Source: an uncultured Verrucomicrobiales bacterium
GTDB lineage: Bacteria > Verrucomicrobiota > Verrucomicrobiia > Verrucomicrobiales > Akkermansiaceae
DNA: 39,185 nucleotides
Assembly (NCBI GenBank): GCA_937944055.1
Contig: CALDZJ010000077.1
Span: 1-39,185, forward strand
Reading direction: 5' to 3'
A program made the translations under genes and the position numbers. This document shows, in pieces, positions 1-8,981 of this stretch; within the stretch, counting starts at the first letter, position 1; every line of letters begins with the position of its first letter. The notes beneath the pieces were generated by a model. It did not search any database. It was not told where the DNA came from and saw only the letters and a list, made by a program, of their open reading frames with translations.

Positions 1-312
1 CGCGAATACTGGAATGGCATGGTCCCCACTTTAAAAGTGGCCGATGAACTCCGCCACCGCCTCGGAGTAATACTCCGCTACATCACCTCCGCGTACCGCT
101 CGCCCGAGTATAACGCGCAGTGCCCCGGAGCCTCACCCCGCTCCTACCACACCAAAAACATTGCGCTGGATCTCGTCTACGATTGCCCAGCCAGCGTCGC
201 CATGACCGAGGCCCGAAAGATGCGTGACGAAGGACTCTTCAAGGGCGGCCTAGGCCTCTACAAGACCTTCATCCACATCGACACCCGTGGACGAAACGCG
301 AACTGGGGATAG
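1..312 (+). CDS. M15-family peptidoglycan peptidase, C-terminal part (5' end outside window)
   Basis: The reading frame is open from base 1, so the ATG at 19 is probably internal and the gene begins upstream. The visible part has the signature of zinc D,D-carboxypeptidase-like proteins of the M15_3 type: a YRSPEYN segment, then SYHTKNIALDL, matching the SxHxxxxAxD zinc-binding motif, and a closing FIHIDTRG, matching the HxD that supplies the last zinc ligand and catalytic residue. Such enzymes cut peptidoglycan stem peptides. The role is inferred from these motifs; no signal peptide can be judged because the N-terminus is missing. The downstream MauE-like gene starts 67 bp after the stop. Confidence 0.8.
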   Translation, partial: REYWNGMVPTLKVADELRHRLGVILRYITSAYRSPEYNAQCPGASPRSYHTKNIALDLVYDCPASVAMTEARKMRDEGLFKGGLGLYKTFIHIDTRGRNANWG

Positions 313-379
313 CCTGCTCAACACTGGCCAATCACTCATCAAATCTTCAAAAAACCAAGGCTCAAAAAAATCACGATTT

Positions 380-943
380 ATGTCACAGAAATCCTGCTGT
401 AGCAGCTCCGAAGTCTCTGAAGCATCTCAGACGACCCAGCCAGCCCAAGCGCACTCCCTACCTCTCTCCGCCTACACTCCGCTCATCGTCATCATTATCG
501 CCACCCTCCTCTCAGCGAGCGCCCTCGAACTCTCCAGCCCTGCCTCCTCCTTTCACCGTTGGATGCACCACTTCATGGGGCTCTTTCTCGTCATCTTCGC
601 GATCGTGAAACTCTTCAATCTCCGCGCCTTCGCAGCCGGCTTTGCAAAGTATGATCTGCTCGCAGCCCGCTCTTCCAGCTACGCTCGTTTCTACCCCTTT
701 CTCGAGCTCAGTCTCGGCCTTTCCTACCTCGCCTTTCATCAAGAGTGGCCCGCCAAACTTACCTACCTCGCCACCATCCTTATTCTCAGCTTCGGCACCC
801 TTGGAGTGCTCGATACGATCCGTAAAAAGAAACAAATCGACTGCGCCTGCATGGGCCAATTACTAAAAGTTCCTGTCTCCACCGTTACCCTTACCGAAAA
901 TTTAAGCATGAGCGCGATGGCTCTCCTCATGCTTCTTAATTAA
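380..943 (+). CDS. MauE/DoxX-like membrane protein
   Basis: 187 residues from the ATG at 380. The frame is open further upstream to 287, but that part overlaps the preceding gene and has no family character. A Cys-rich start (KSCCSSSE) is followed by about four hydrophobic segments, near residues 30-50, 60-80, 105-125 and 165-185. A conserved CACMGQLLKVP stretch lies in the last loop. This layout matches MauE/DoxX-like proteins, which in known cases support disulfide chemistry or maturation of periplasmic redox proteins. No redox partner is adjacent, so the substrate is unknown. It follows the M15 peptidase gene on the same strand. Confidence 0.65.
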   Translation: MSQKSCCSSSEVSEASQTTQPAQAHSLPLSAYTPLIVIIIATLLSASALELSSPASSFHRWMHHFMGLFLVIFAIVKLFNLRAFAAGFAKYDLLAARSSSYARFYPFLELSLGLSYLAFHQEWPAKLTYLATILILSFGTLGVLDTIRKKKQIDCACMGQLLKVPVSTVTLTENLSMSAMALLMLLN

Positions 944-1021
944 GGATCCAGCGCCCCAGCACTTCCACGCAAGTTGCGAAAAGGGAATTTCCAAAATCCA
1001 CGAATCGTCTAAACTTCCAGC

Positions 1022-1831
1022 ATGATTCGCACCCTTCTCCTCGCCGCGCTCATCCTCCCTAGCAATGCTTCTGAGTGGATTCCCCTCTTTAACGGGAAAG
1101 ACCTGAAAGGCTGGACTCCTAAAATCGCAAAGCAGGCACTCGGTGAAGATCCTTACCGCACCTTCCGCGTAGAGGATGGTATTTTGAAATGTGAATACGA
1201 TGCTTACCCCGCCTTTGACGGGCAATTTGGCCACCTCTTTACCAATTTCTCTTACTCGCACTACCTCTTCCGGCTCGAGTATAAATTCACCGGGAAGGCC
1301 CTTCCTGATGCTCCTCATTACGTGAATCTCAATAGCGGGATCATGATCCATGCTCAACCTCCGCAGTCCATGACGCTTCAGCAAGGCTTCCCCGTAAGCC
1401 TCGAATTCCAATTCTTAGCGGACGAGGGAAAAGGAAAACGCCCGACCGGAAATCTCTGCACCCCCGGCACAAATGTCGAAATCAAAGGAAAGCTCATCAC
1501 CCAACACATTGTCACTTCCGCGGCCCAGACCTTAGATGCTGATCAGTGGGTCCCAATCGAGATCGAAGTACGAGGAAACCAAGAGGTCATCCACCGCGTG
1601 AATGGAAAAGAAGTTTTGCGTTACCAAAAACCACAAATCGATCCCGCAGGCCGCATTGTCTCCACGAAAGATCTGCTCAAGGCCGGGCAAGGACTCCAAC
1701 TCTCGCATGGCCATATTGCCCTCCAAGCTGAGGGCCAGCCGATTTGGTTCCGCAAGATCGAGATCAAGCCGCTTGAGCCCCTTGATCCGCTTGAGCCCCT
1801 TGAGCCAGAGGAGAGCGAAGCGAAGGACTAA
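1022..1831 (+). CDS. DUF1080 / 3-keto-disaccharide hydrolase family secreted protein
   Basis: 269 residues starting MIRTLLLAALILPSNA, a typical Sec signal peptide, with cleavage likely near residue 17. The mature protein opens with WIPLFNGKDLKGWTPK, the hallmark start of the DUF1080 beta-sandwich family, and later has the NSGIMIHAQ stretch and a WFRKIEIKPL terminal strand. Characterised relatives hydrolyse 3-keto-glycosides, and the family is strongly expanded in Verrucomicrobia, Planctomycetes and Bacteroidetes. The last 18 residues are a low-complexity LEP/LDP tail encoded by an 18 bp tandem duplication. It appears to stand alone: the next gene is on the other strand. Confidence 0.85.
   Translation: MIRTLLLAALILPSNASEWIPLFNGKDLKGWTPKIAKQALGEDPYRTFRVEDGILKCEYDAYPAFDGQFGHLFTNFSYSHYLFRLEYKFTGKALPDAPHYVNLNSGIMIHAQPPQSMTLQQGFPVSLEFQFLADEGKGKRPTGNLCTPGTNVEIKGKLITQHIVTSAAQTLDADQWVPIEIEVRGNQEVIHRVNGKEVLRYQKPQIDPAGRIVSTKDLLKAGQGLQLSHGHIALQAEGQPIWFRKIEIKPLEPLDPLEPLEPEESEAKD
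1771..1806 (+). repeat. 18 bp tandem duplication at 3' end of the DUF1080 gene
   Basis: Two adjacent 18 bp units (1771-1788 and 1789-1806) differ at one base and encode PLEPLD/PLEPLE. The unit is a multiple of three, so the frame is kept. This lengthens only the acidic, proline-rich C-terminal tail. Confidence 0.8.
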
Positions 1832-1970
1832 TTGAATGGGAGCTCCAGCTGCTTCGCATGCACTCTGCCACGACAAAGGCGTAGTTTACGACGTAAGCCC
1901 CAGACCCGACTGCGGCTCACTCTGACTCTCCAACGGGCCCACCCAAGGCGGATCTTCCAATAAGTTTTAC

Positions 1971-1984
1971 TGTTCACGAGAACA
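1971..1984. terminator. Possible weak bidirectional terminator
   Basis: A small hairpin with a 5 bp stem (TGTTC/GAACA, loop ACGA) lies between the converging DUF1080 and parC genes, with T-rich or A-rich flanks on both sides. The rest of the 182 bp gap (1832-2013) shows no other clear signal. The stem is short, so this is a tentative call. Confidence 0.25.
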
Positions 1985-2013
1985 ACTTAACTTTTGAACA
2001 CTATTTAGCAAGC

Positions 2014-4020
2014 TTAACTTTCACTAAGATCGCTCGAACTTGCTCTGACGACTCGATCTACCGGGAGTTTCGTGACGATATTCCCCTTGGAGCCTCGGCT
2101 CTTAACGCCGATTTCACCAAAGACAAAAGGACGAGAAACATTCCGAAGTCGCAGTGCTGGCTTCAAGTGGACCACCACCGCATTCGCCGCGCTCTCCTCC
2201 TCGCTGTCATGGACCGCAAAGTAAATCACGCGGGTCCCCTTCGTGCCCTTCCCCATTGGATAGATTTTATCACGCGTCACTCCGCCTGCTTTGAAACGCT
2301 TAGCGAAGTAGGGCCCATCACGCCCCTCTCGGTAAATCATAGAGTAAATTTTAGGCTCCTCTTTTCGCAGCACTGAGACGTGCACCGGCCGCTTCCCAAC
2401 AAAGATCTTATCCGCCACCTTCGTCACCCGCATCTCCCCATCGAGAGAAAAAATGATGATGTCATCAAGGGTAGAGCATTTTTCCAGCGCCTCTTCTTTC
2501 TTTAGAGAAATACCAGCGAAACCATTCTTGCGGTCCAGATAGAGAGTCTCACTCGCTACCACCACTGCGGAACGCTTCACCACGCCAAATTCGGCGATCT
2601 CAGTCCGGCGCTCCTTACCCTTCCCATATTTTTTGATCAGTGATTTAAAATAAGCGATCGAGTAGCGGGTGATGTTTTTAATGTTCTTTTCCGTCTCTTC
2701 GATCCTCTCTTCTAGCCCCTTAATCTCCTCATCCGCACGGAAGCTATCATACTTGGAGATTCGCTTAATTCGAATCTCAGTGAGGCGGATAATATCATCG
2801 CGAGTCACCTCGCGTTTGAGCGATTTTTTAAACGGCTCCAAGCCTTGATCAATCGCCTCGAGGACCGCTTCCCAAGTCTCGCATTCCTCGATATCTCGGT
2901 AGATGCGATTCTCAATAAAGATGCGCTCCAGCGAGCTGTAGTGCCACTTATCGTTGAGCTCTCCGAGTAAAATCTGCAACTCTAGGAGAAGAAGATCTTT
3001 CGTCATGAAAGCGCAATTTTTTAAGATCTCCGTCACCGGCATGAAGTGCGGACGCCCGTCATGAATCACACAGGAATTCGGCGAAATACTCACTTCGCAA
3101 TCGGTAAAGGCATAGAGCGCTTCACGCGTCATCTCAGCATCAGCTCCGGCTGGGAGATGGACGAGAATTTCGACATTTTCCGCCGTGTTATCCTCGATTT
3201 TTGAAATCTTAATCTTCCCTTTCTCGTTCGCACTCACGATGGAATCCATCACTCCACCAGTGGTCGTCCCGAAGGGGATGGAGCTGATGCGGATCAGCTT
3301 TGCTTTCACCACCTCGATATTTGAGCGCACCCTAACCTTGCCTCCCCGCAGCCCATCTCGATAGTCACTGACATCGATCAAGCCCCCCGTGTGGAAATCC
3401 GGAAAGAGCTCGAAGGCCTGTTTGCGAAGCGCGCAAATGCAGGCTTCGATGAGCTCGATAAAATTGTGCGGGAGAATTTTGCACGCTAAGCCGACGGCGA
3501 TCCCCTCCACTCCTTGAGCCAAGAGAAGCGGGAACTTCATCGGGAGAGTCACAGGCTCTTTATTGCGGCCATCATAACTCCGGGTCCAGTTCGTCGTCTT
3601 CGCGTTAAAAGCCACCTCGAGTGCGAAAGGCGTGAGGCGCGCCTCAATGTAACGAGGCGCAGCGGCTCGGTCTCCGGTGAGAACATTTCCCCAGTTTCCT
3701 TGGGTATCGATTAGCAAATCCTTCTGACCGAGCTGCACCATGGCATCTCCGATCGAGGCGTCACCGTGCGGATGATACTTCATGGTGTTTCCCACCACGT
3801 TAGCGACCTTATTATACCGGCCATCTTCCAGCTCCTTCATCGAGTGCAGAATCCTCCGCTGCACTGGCTTCAGACCATCCCCCAAGTGTGGCACCGCGCG
3901 CTCCATGATCACGTAACTCGCGTAATCTAGGAAATAATCCTTGTACATGCCACCAAGGGACAAGTCGCTCGGAACCACTAAGTCCTTGATGTTTTCTTCC
4001 GCTTCTTCGCTCTCGTCCAT
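2014..4020 (-). CDS. parC: Topoisomerase IV subunit A (ParC-like)
   Basis: 668 residues from an ATG. The N-terminal breakage-reunion domain contains DGLKPVQRRIL, KYHPHGDASIGDAM and DRAAAPRYIEARLTP, where Arg123-Tyr124 is the catalytic pair that attacks DNA. A coiled-coil region lies near residues 400-460. The C-terminal beta-pinwheel is short and ends in a GVKSRGSKGNIVTK-like blade rather than a classical GyrA box, which favours topoisomerase IV over gyrase. The enzyme decatenates daughter chromosomes together with the B subunit encoded at 6308-8161. The segments resemble Bacteroidetes-type ParC. The position equal to quinolone-target Ser80 of E. coli ParC is Ala88 here. A secreted-protein gene separates it from its partner. 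Confidence 0.9.
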   Translation of the reverse strand: MDESEEAEENIKDLVVPSDLSLGGMYKDYFLDYASYVIMERAVPHLGDGLKPVQRRILHSMKELEDGRYNKVANVVGNTMKYHPHGDASIGDAMVQLGQKDLLIDTQGNWGNVLTGDRAAAPRYIEARLTPFALEVAFNAKTTNWTRSYDGRNKEPVTLPMKFPLLLAQGVEGIAVGLACKILPHNFIELIEACICALRKQAFELFPDFHTGGLIDVSDYRDGLRGGKVRVRSNIEVVKAKLIRISSIPFGTTTGGVMDSIVSANEKGKIKISKIEDNTAENVEILVHLPAGADAEMTREALYAFTDCEVSISPNSCVIHDGRPHFMPVTEILKNCAFMTKDLLLLELQILLGELNDKWHYSSLERIFIENRIYRDIEECETWEAVLEAIDQGLEPFKKSLKREVTRDDIIRLTEIRIKRISKYDSFRADEEIKGLEERIEETEKNIKNITRYSIAYFKSLIKKYGKGKERRTEIAEFGVVKRSAVVVASETLYLDRKNGFAGISLKKEEALEKCSTLDDIIIFSLDGEMRVTKVADKIFVGKRPVHVSVLRKEEPKIYSMIYREGRDGPYFAKRFKAGGVTRDKIYPMGKGTKGTRVIYFAVHDSEEESAANAVVVHLKPALRLRNVSRPFVFGEIGVKSRGSKGNIVTKLPVDRVVRASSSDLSES

Positions 4021-4063
4021 CGTTTGTTAAGGAATCTTAAGCACCTGAACACGCCAGCCCAAT

Positions 4064-4091
4064 AAAAAAGGGCAGGAATTGACCTATTCCT
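4064..4091 (-). terminator. Rho-independent terminator after the lamin-tail protein gene
   Basis: Read on the minus strand, a 6 bp stem (AGGAAT/ATTCCT, 6-base loop, 4074-4091) is followed after four bases by six consecutive T at 4069-4064. It sits 30 bp past the stop of the gene at 4121-6199 and before the parC start, so it should reduce read-through into parC. Confidence 0.45.
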
Positions 4092-4120
4092 TGATTAGAG
4101 ACTCAATATCAGCGAGTTGA

Positions 4121-6199
4121 TTATTGCTCCGACAAGCGATAAAAATGCTTTTCATCCCCCTGCGGAAGAGAGGTCGAGAAAGTGAAATTCGTGGATCCAT
4201 CAGGATTATCAGACTCCACGAAGCCCCCCGTAAGATCGAGCCAAGATTCATTATCCCCGAGAGCATCCGAGGTCTCGATTTTCCAAAGCTTCGATCCCAA
4301 ACCCGTGGCCACGATGACCGCAGTGACCCCATCTGCCTCAACAAAGAAATTCACGATTCTCACTTCGTCATACTCCACCGGAGGCTCGCCTTCTCCTCCG
4401 TTCTCGGCCCCCGGCGAGTCAGTCGCGGGCTCCTCTTCTGAGCCAAAGGGCCCAGCAAACCATGCACCAGTGCCGTCGGGAGAACGGAACACGTGAGCTG
4501 GGACAAAGTCAGTCTCAGAAGTGACATCCGCTCCGGGAAACCCGAGCGAAACGGCGTATCCCAGCCCCACCACCGCAGGGGCATCTCCCGGTTCGACGAT
4601 CGAGACCGCATCGAGCACATCACTCCATGGCTGGTTGTCCAAGACGCCATCATTGTCCACGTCAAGGTCCTCATTAGTGGATCCGGTAAAATCGGTCACC
4701 AAGAGGAAAGTCGAAGAATCACCATTCTCGAAAATGTTAATCCCTGCGGTGAAATCCGGAGTCCCTCCCAGGATGTTGTCATTGGCAATTAAGAAGTAGT
4801 TCCCCGTCGCATTGAGGCCCGTGAGTTCATAGGCTCGGTCGATATTCCCTGAGCTATCAGTTCCCCCGCGGTCCCCAATCACAATCAACCAAACCCGATC
4901 AAGCGAAAAATCAGCAGTGGCCCCATAAATCTCCAAATATTCCTCCGTATCAGCTCCCACATTATCAGTTCTCAGCTCGTTAATCACGATAGCCGGTGCG
5001 GTGAAGGCTTCATCATCCGTCACGATCATGTTCACTTCTGCGCTTGAGATGATGGCAGCTGGATCACTCGCCCTTACGGTGACTGATTGCGCTCCATCGC
5101 TCTCCTCATCATTGATCGCGTTCACCACGAAGCTCGCCATCGTCGCACCGGCCGGAATCATCACACTCGCCGGCACACTCAATTCCGACGCATCATCACC
5201 GCTAAGATCGAAGACATAACCTGCATCACTCGGCGCGCTGACCTCGATCGTCACCACTGCACTTCCGCTGTCTTCAGAAATACGAACCGGCTCAGCGGCC
5301 ATCATGATCGTAGGAATTGGCTCTTCATCATCTTCAACAAGCAGCACAAAAGTCCCTGAAAAAATACCCCTAGCCGAGGCCGTAAGAGTGGCGCTTTGCA
5401 CCGAGTCTTGTTCCGTATCATCCACCGCAGTCACCGAAAAATTCGCAGAATCTTGGCCCGCCGCAATCGTAACACTCGCTGGGACCTCCACCTCCGTGGT
5501 GTCACTACTGACAAGATCCACCGTGATCGCCTCAGAAAGATCCCCCGTCCGGGTTACAGTTCCAATCGCGGCTCCAGCTCCCGCACCCTCTGAGAAGGTG
5601 GCAGGATCAACGCTCACAGTGAGAACTTCACCCGCAAAAGGACTTCCATCACTCCGCGTTCCTGGAGAAAACGCTCGGGTTCCATCACCGAGCGCAAGGT
5701 GCTCCACATAGCTCGTTCCCGTCAGTTCAGGATCTAAGTTCAGCGAGGTGTTATTGCCCCCCTCTCCTCCATACTCGAGAGTCACTACGGCCTCGTTACC
5801 CGCGTTCAAAATCGTGATCGTGTCGCCCGAGTTGTTCAGCCCCAGCGTGCCTGAAGACGCAAGCATCACGATCGCGCCCCCGAAGTTCCCGCTCGGCGTC
5901 CCTCCTCCAAAAACGACCAATGCTTGACCGTCAGCCAGCACCGTAGAGCCGGTAAAAGCATGCCTGACCCCCACTCTGTCGCTAATGGCCCAGCCATCCA
6001 GATCGAGTGCCCCCCCACTCGTATTCACAAGCTCGATGAATTCATCCTGCGCACTCGAACCATCTCGAAAACCATCGCCATTCGCATCGCCTAAATCCCC
6101 CGGAGGTGGATCAGCTAGAATCTCATTAATGACAAGCTGCGCCGAAAGACGAGCCGAGAATAAGCTACAAAATATCAGAGAAAGGAAAAATTGCTTCAT
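4121..6199 (-). CDS. Secreted lamin-tail / Calx-beta multidomain protein
   Basis: 692 residues with a signal peptide (MKQFFLSLIFCSLFSARLSA). Immediately after it comes a lamin-tail-like domain, roughly residues 21-150 (QLVINEILADPP, DEFIELVNTSGGALDLDGW). Two Calx-beta-type repeats follow at about 195-390; each has a VPASVTI or VPASVMI strand and ends in the acidic VEDDEEP or VTDDEA. A second lamin-tail-like segment (APAIVINELRTDN, EYLEIYG) and a C-terminal beta domain ending in HFYRLSEQ complete it. Such proteins are extracellular or surface-attached, and Calx-beta units usually bind calcium. No catalytic motif was seen, so an adhesion or structural role is only inferred. The gene lies between parE and parC on the same strand. 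Confidence 0.75.
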   Translation of the reverse strand: MKQFFLSLIFCSLFSARLSAQLVINEILADPPPGDLGDANGDGFRDGSSAQDEFIELVNTSGGALDLDGWAISDRVGVRHAFTGSTVLADGQALVVFGGGTPSGNFGGAIVMLASSGTLGLNNSGDTITILNAGNEAVVTLEYGGEGGNNTSLNLDPELTGTSYVEHLALGDGTRAFSPGTRSDGSPFAGEVLTVSVDPATFSEGAGAGAAIGTVTRTGDLSEAITVDLVSSDTTEVEVPASVTIAAGQDSANFSVTAVDDTEQDSVQSATLTASARGIFSGTFVLLVEDDEEPIPTIMMAAEPVRISEDSGSAVVTIEVSAPSDAGYVFDLSGDDASELSVPASVMIPAGATMASFVVNAINDEESDGAQSVTVRASDPAAIISSAEVNMIVTDDEAFTAPAIVINELRTDNVGADTEEYLEIYGATADFSLDRVWLIVIGDRGGTDSSGNIDRAYELTGLNATGNYFLIANDNILGGTPDFTAGINIFENGDSSTFLLVTDFTGSTNEDLDVDNDGVLDNQPWSDVLDAVSIVEPGDAPAVVGLGYAVSLGFPGADVTSETDFVPAHVFRSPDGTGAWFAGPFGSEEEPATDSPGAENGGEGEPPVEYDEVRIVNFFVEADGVTAVIVATGLGSKLWKIETSDALGDNESWLDLTGGFVESDNPDGSTNFTFSTSLPQGDEKHFYRLSEQ

Positions 6200-6219
6200 G
6201 AGATCAAAGAGGGATTACA

Positions 6220-6240
6220 GAATTATGCATAACATAATTC
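6220..6240. promoter_or_regulatory. Inverted repeat upstream of the lamin-tail protein gene
   Basis: A perfect 8 bp inverted repeat (GAATTATG, 5-base spacer, CATAATTC) is centred 31 bp upstream of the ATG at 6199. On the minus strand it contains CATAAT, one mismatch from a -10 box, so it may be an operator overlapping the promoter. The assignment is by position and symmetry only. Confidence 0.35.
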
Positions 6241-6286
6241 GTGCCATCTCTATCCCAAAACCTACACCGAGCAAACTCTCTTCTGT

Positions 6287-6302
6287 GTGACAGCCCTGTC
6301 AC
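6287..6302. promoter_or_regulatory. Perfect 7 bp palindrome directly after parE
   Basis: GTGACAG and CTGTCAC are separated by CC, five bases beyond the parE stop on the minus strand. As RNA it would form a 6 bp stem with a GCCC loop, but no T-run follows. It could be a protein-binding site or a transcript-end stabiliser. Confidence 0.3.
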
Positions 6303-6307
6303 CTCGC

Positions 6308-8161
6308 CTAAACCTCGGCCGAGTCAACGTCATCACGGAGATTTTCGATGATAAAGCCCTGACGATCAGGCGTGTTTTTCCCCATATAAAAGGTCAGCAT
6401 CTCTTTAAGACCCTTGCCTTCTTCCATTTGCACCGGATCAAGTCGCATCTCTTTTCCGATCATGAACTTGAACTCATCAGGAGAAATTTCACCCAGTCCC
6501 TTAAAGCGCGTAATTTCAGGATTACGGCCTAACTCTGTCATCGCAGCCTCGCGCTCACCCTCATCATAACAGTAAATCGTCTTCTTTTTATTGCGGACCC
6601 GGAAAAGGGGAGTTTGCAAAATATAGAGGTGCCCCTCCCGAATCAACTCGGGGAAGAACTGTAAGAAAAAAGTCAGCAAGAGCAGGCGAATATGCATCCC
6701 GTCAACGTCTGCATCCGTCGCAATCACGACCCGGTTAAACCTTAAACCCTCAATGTCATCTTCAATTCCTAAAGCCGCCTGCAAGAGAGCAAATTCCTCA
6801 TTTTCATAAACCACCTTCTTCGTCAGCGAGAAGGTATTCAGTGGCTTTCCACGCAGTGAAAACACCGCCTGCGTCTCCACATCGCGGCACTTCGTGATCG
6901 AGCCACTGGCTGAGTCCCCCTCGGTCAAAAAGACCGTGGTATCCTCACGGCGCTTATGCTTCGTATTCAGATGCGCCCGGCAATCACGTAGCTTCTTATT
7001 ATGGACCTTCGTCTGCCGCGCCCTATCCCGCGCCAGCTTCTTCACTCCACTTAACTCCTTCCGTTCCTTCTCTGCCGAGAGAATCCGCTTTTGGATCGCC
7101 TCCGCAACTGGCGGATGCTTGTGCAGGTAATTATCCAACTCCTCCTTCAGAAAATTCCCGATAAAAGTTCGCACCGTCTCCCCCTCGGGAGAAACCGTCG
7201 CCGAGCCGAGCTTCGTCTTCGTCTGACTTTCGAAAACAGGCTCCTCTATCTTCACGGCAATGGCGCCCGTGATGCCTGCCCGAATGTCCGAAGGGTCATA
7301 ATTTTTCTTATAAAATTCCCGGACCACCTTCACCAAAGCCTCCCGAAAAGCCGCTAAATGCGTTCCGCCTTGTGTGGTATTTTGGCCATTCACAAAGGAG
7401 TAATAATCCTCACTACTGCCCGGCCCGTGAGTGAAAGCGACATCGATATCACTCCCTGTCAAATGGATCGGATCGTAAAGCGGAGCCTCCTCCATTTCCT
7501 CCGTCAGAAGATCTAAAAGCCCATTCTTCGACTTAAATTTCGTCCCATTATAAATCAGGGCGAGCCCCGGATTCAGATAGGAATAATATCGGCACATCTT
7601 CTCCACAAAGGGAGCTCTGAAGCTGGTGCGCTTTGGGAAGACAGAGCGATCCACGTCGAAGGCCAGCCTCGTCCCCTCTTTCGCCTTATCCGCGCGCGGC
7701 TTCTTCATCTCCTCTACCACCTCGCCCTTGGAGAACTCAATCGCCTTCGTCTTCCCCTCCCGCCAGGCTTGGATTTCAAAAAATTCACTCAGCGCATTCA
7801 CCGCCTTAATCCCCACCCCATTTAAACCGACCGACTTCTTGAAAGCCTCACTATCGTACTTCGCCCCTGTATTAATTTTTGCCGCACAATCCATCAGCTT
7901 CCCCAGCGGAATCCCCCGCCCAAAGTCCCTCACCTCCACATGCCCATCCTCCGCAATCTCAATTGTAATCTCCTTACCGTGCCCCATCACAAACTCATCC
8001 ACCGAGTTATCTAAGGCCTCCTTGAGCAAAATATAAATCCCATCATCTGCCGAGGATCCATCACCGAGTTTTCCAATATACATCCCCGGGCGCAAACGAA
8101 TGTGCTCCCTCCAATCGAGGCTCTTGATATCGTCTTCAGTGTAGCTGGGGGCAGCGGCCAT
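6308..8161 (-). CDS. parE: Topoisomerase IV subunit B (ParE-like)
   Basis: 617 residues from the ATG at 8161; a TTG two codons upstream is also possible. The N-terminal GHKL ATPase has [10 protein letters not shown] (Mg/ATP), DFGRGIP and [16 protein letters not shown]. The Toprim domain carries LTEGDSASG and [11 protein letters not shown], the metal-binding Glu and DxD residues. The protein ends soon after the FKGLGE and MGKN(T)PDRQGFI motifs, the normal length for ParE. It works with the ParC subunit encoded at 2014-4020 to pass duplex DNA and unlink chromosomes. The GLNGVG version of the ATP lid is typical of Bacteroidetes-like topoisomerase IV, so ParE is preferred to GyrB. It is divergent from trpF. 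Confidence 0.9.
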   Translation of the reverse strand: MAAAPSYTEDDIKSLDWREHIRLRPGMYIGKLGDGSSADDGIYILLKEALDNSVDEFVMGHGKEITIEIAEDGHVEVRDFGRGIPLGKLMDCAAKINTGAKYDSEAFKKSVGLNGVGIKAVNALSEFFEIQAWREGKTKAIEFSKGEVVEEMKKPRADKAKEGTRLAFDVDRSVFPKRTSFRAPFVEKMCRYYSYLNPGLALIYNGTKFKSKNGLLDLLTEEMEEAPLYDPIHLTGSDIDVAFTHGPGSSEDYYSFVNGQNTTQGGTHLAAFREALVKVVREFYKKNYDPSDIRAGITGAIAVKIEEPVFESQTKTKLGSATVSPEGETVRTFIGNFLKEELDNYLHKHPPVAEAIQKRILSAEKERKELSGVKKLARDRARQTKVHNKKLRDCRAHLNTKHKRREDTTVFLTEGDSASGSITKCRDVETQAVFSLRGKPLNTFSLTKKVVYENEEFALLQAALGIEDDIEGLRFNRVVIATDADVDGMHIRLLLLTFFLQFFPELIREGHLYILQTPLFRVRNKKKTIYCYDEGEREAAMTELGRNPEITRFKGLGEISPDEFKFMIGKEMRLDPVQMEEGKGLKEMLTFYMGKNTPDRQGFIIENLRDDVDSAEV

Positions 8162-8309
8162 GCCCAAAGAGTATTTAACTTTTCCAAAGCATCAAGAATT
8201 CTCTTACGCCACCATCTCCGGCCCTCCCCCCTATCCTGAACCGGCCTCAGCTCTAAAACTTCCAAGTTAAGGATTGGCCCTTCTAGCTCGAAGGTTCAAA
8301 TTCCACCCG

Positions 8310-8981
8310 ATGCTCGCCGAATTTCTCTCGCAAAAGACCCCTTCTTTAAAAATCTGTGGCATCACCACGGAGCACGATGCCCTCCGCCTCGCTGAACTTC
8401 AAGTCACAGCCCTCGGGCTCAATTTCTGGCCTCATTCCAAGCGCTACTGCTCCCCTGAAGCAGCCTCCTCCTTCTCCCCTCAACTAGCCGGCCGTATTCT
8501 CCGCGTCGGGGTCTTCGTCAACAACTCCCGCCCTCTCGCTTCTGAGCTCATTGCGCGAAACCTCATCGATCTCGTGCAGTTGCATGGCGACGAAACCCCT
8601 GATGACATCACCTACTTCCTAGAGCGCTCCATCCCCGTGATCCGCGCCGTTTCCGCCACCAAACTCCCCGACTACCAGCTCCCCACCAAAAATTTCGCCC
8701 TCCTGATCGATACCCCAGCAGGTTCAGATTACGGCGGCACCGGAAAAACCTTCGACTGGTCACTCGCCTCTGATTTTATTGAAAAAAACCCCCAGTGTCC
8801 GGTCATTCTCGCTGGCGGCCTCAGCCCTGAGAACGCCTCTCAAGCCCTCCAGCAGGTTCACCCCTGCGCCCTAGACATCGCCTCCGGAGCCGAACTCTCT
8901 CCCGGCATTAAAGACTTCGCAAAAGTGAACGCCCTCCTCGCTTCTCTTGCTAAGGCCTCAGCCCCTTCCAGCCCGTCATGA
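8310..8981 (+). CDS. trpF: Phosphoribosylanthranilate isomerase
   Basis: 223 residues from the ATG at 8310; an in-frame TTG at 8274 would add 12 residues with no family similarity. The TIM-barrel signatures are clear: SLKICGITTEHDA at the start (catalytic Cys), LVQLHGDE, LLIDTPAGSDYGGTGKTFDW (catalytic Asp) and ILAGGLSPENA followed by ALDIASGAE. It converts N-(5-phosphoribosyl)anthranilate to the ribulose form in tryptophan synthesis. No other trp gene is in the window. Its stop overlaps the crcB start in an ATGA, so the two are probably translationally coupled. Confidence 0.93.
   Translation: MLAEFLSQKTPSLKICGITTEHDALRLAELQVTALGLNFWPHSKRYCSPEAASSFSPQLAGRILRVGVFVNNSRPLASELIARNLIDLVQLHGDETPDDITYFLERSIPVIRAVSATKLPDYQLPTKNFALLIDTPAGSDYGGTGKTFDWSLASDFIEKNPQCPVILAGGLSPENASQALQQVHPCALDIASGAELSPGIKDFAKVNALLASLAKASAPSSPS

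Noticed and set aside
902-1411. 169-codon minus-strand frame
   Set aside because: It lies antisense to the DUF1080 gene, whose signal peptide and family motifs are clear; the minus translation has no recognisable feature.
8274-8309. TTG start 12 codons upstream for trpF
   Set aside because: The added residues are not part of the TIM barrel, and an ATG follows at a normal distance from the first conserved strand.
8290-8312. GGTTCAAATTCC, similar to a tRNA T-loop
   Set aside because: The flanking bases do not pair as a T-stem and no D-arm or acceptor stem fits; it overlaps the trpF start.
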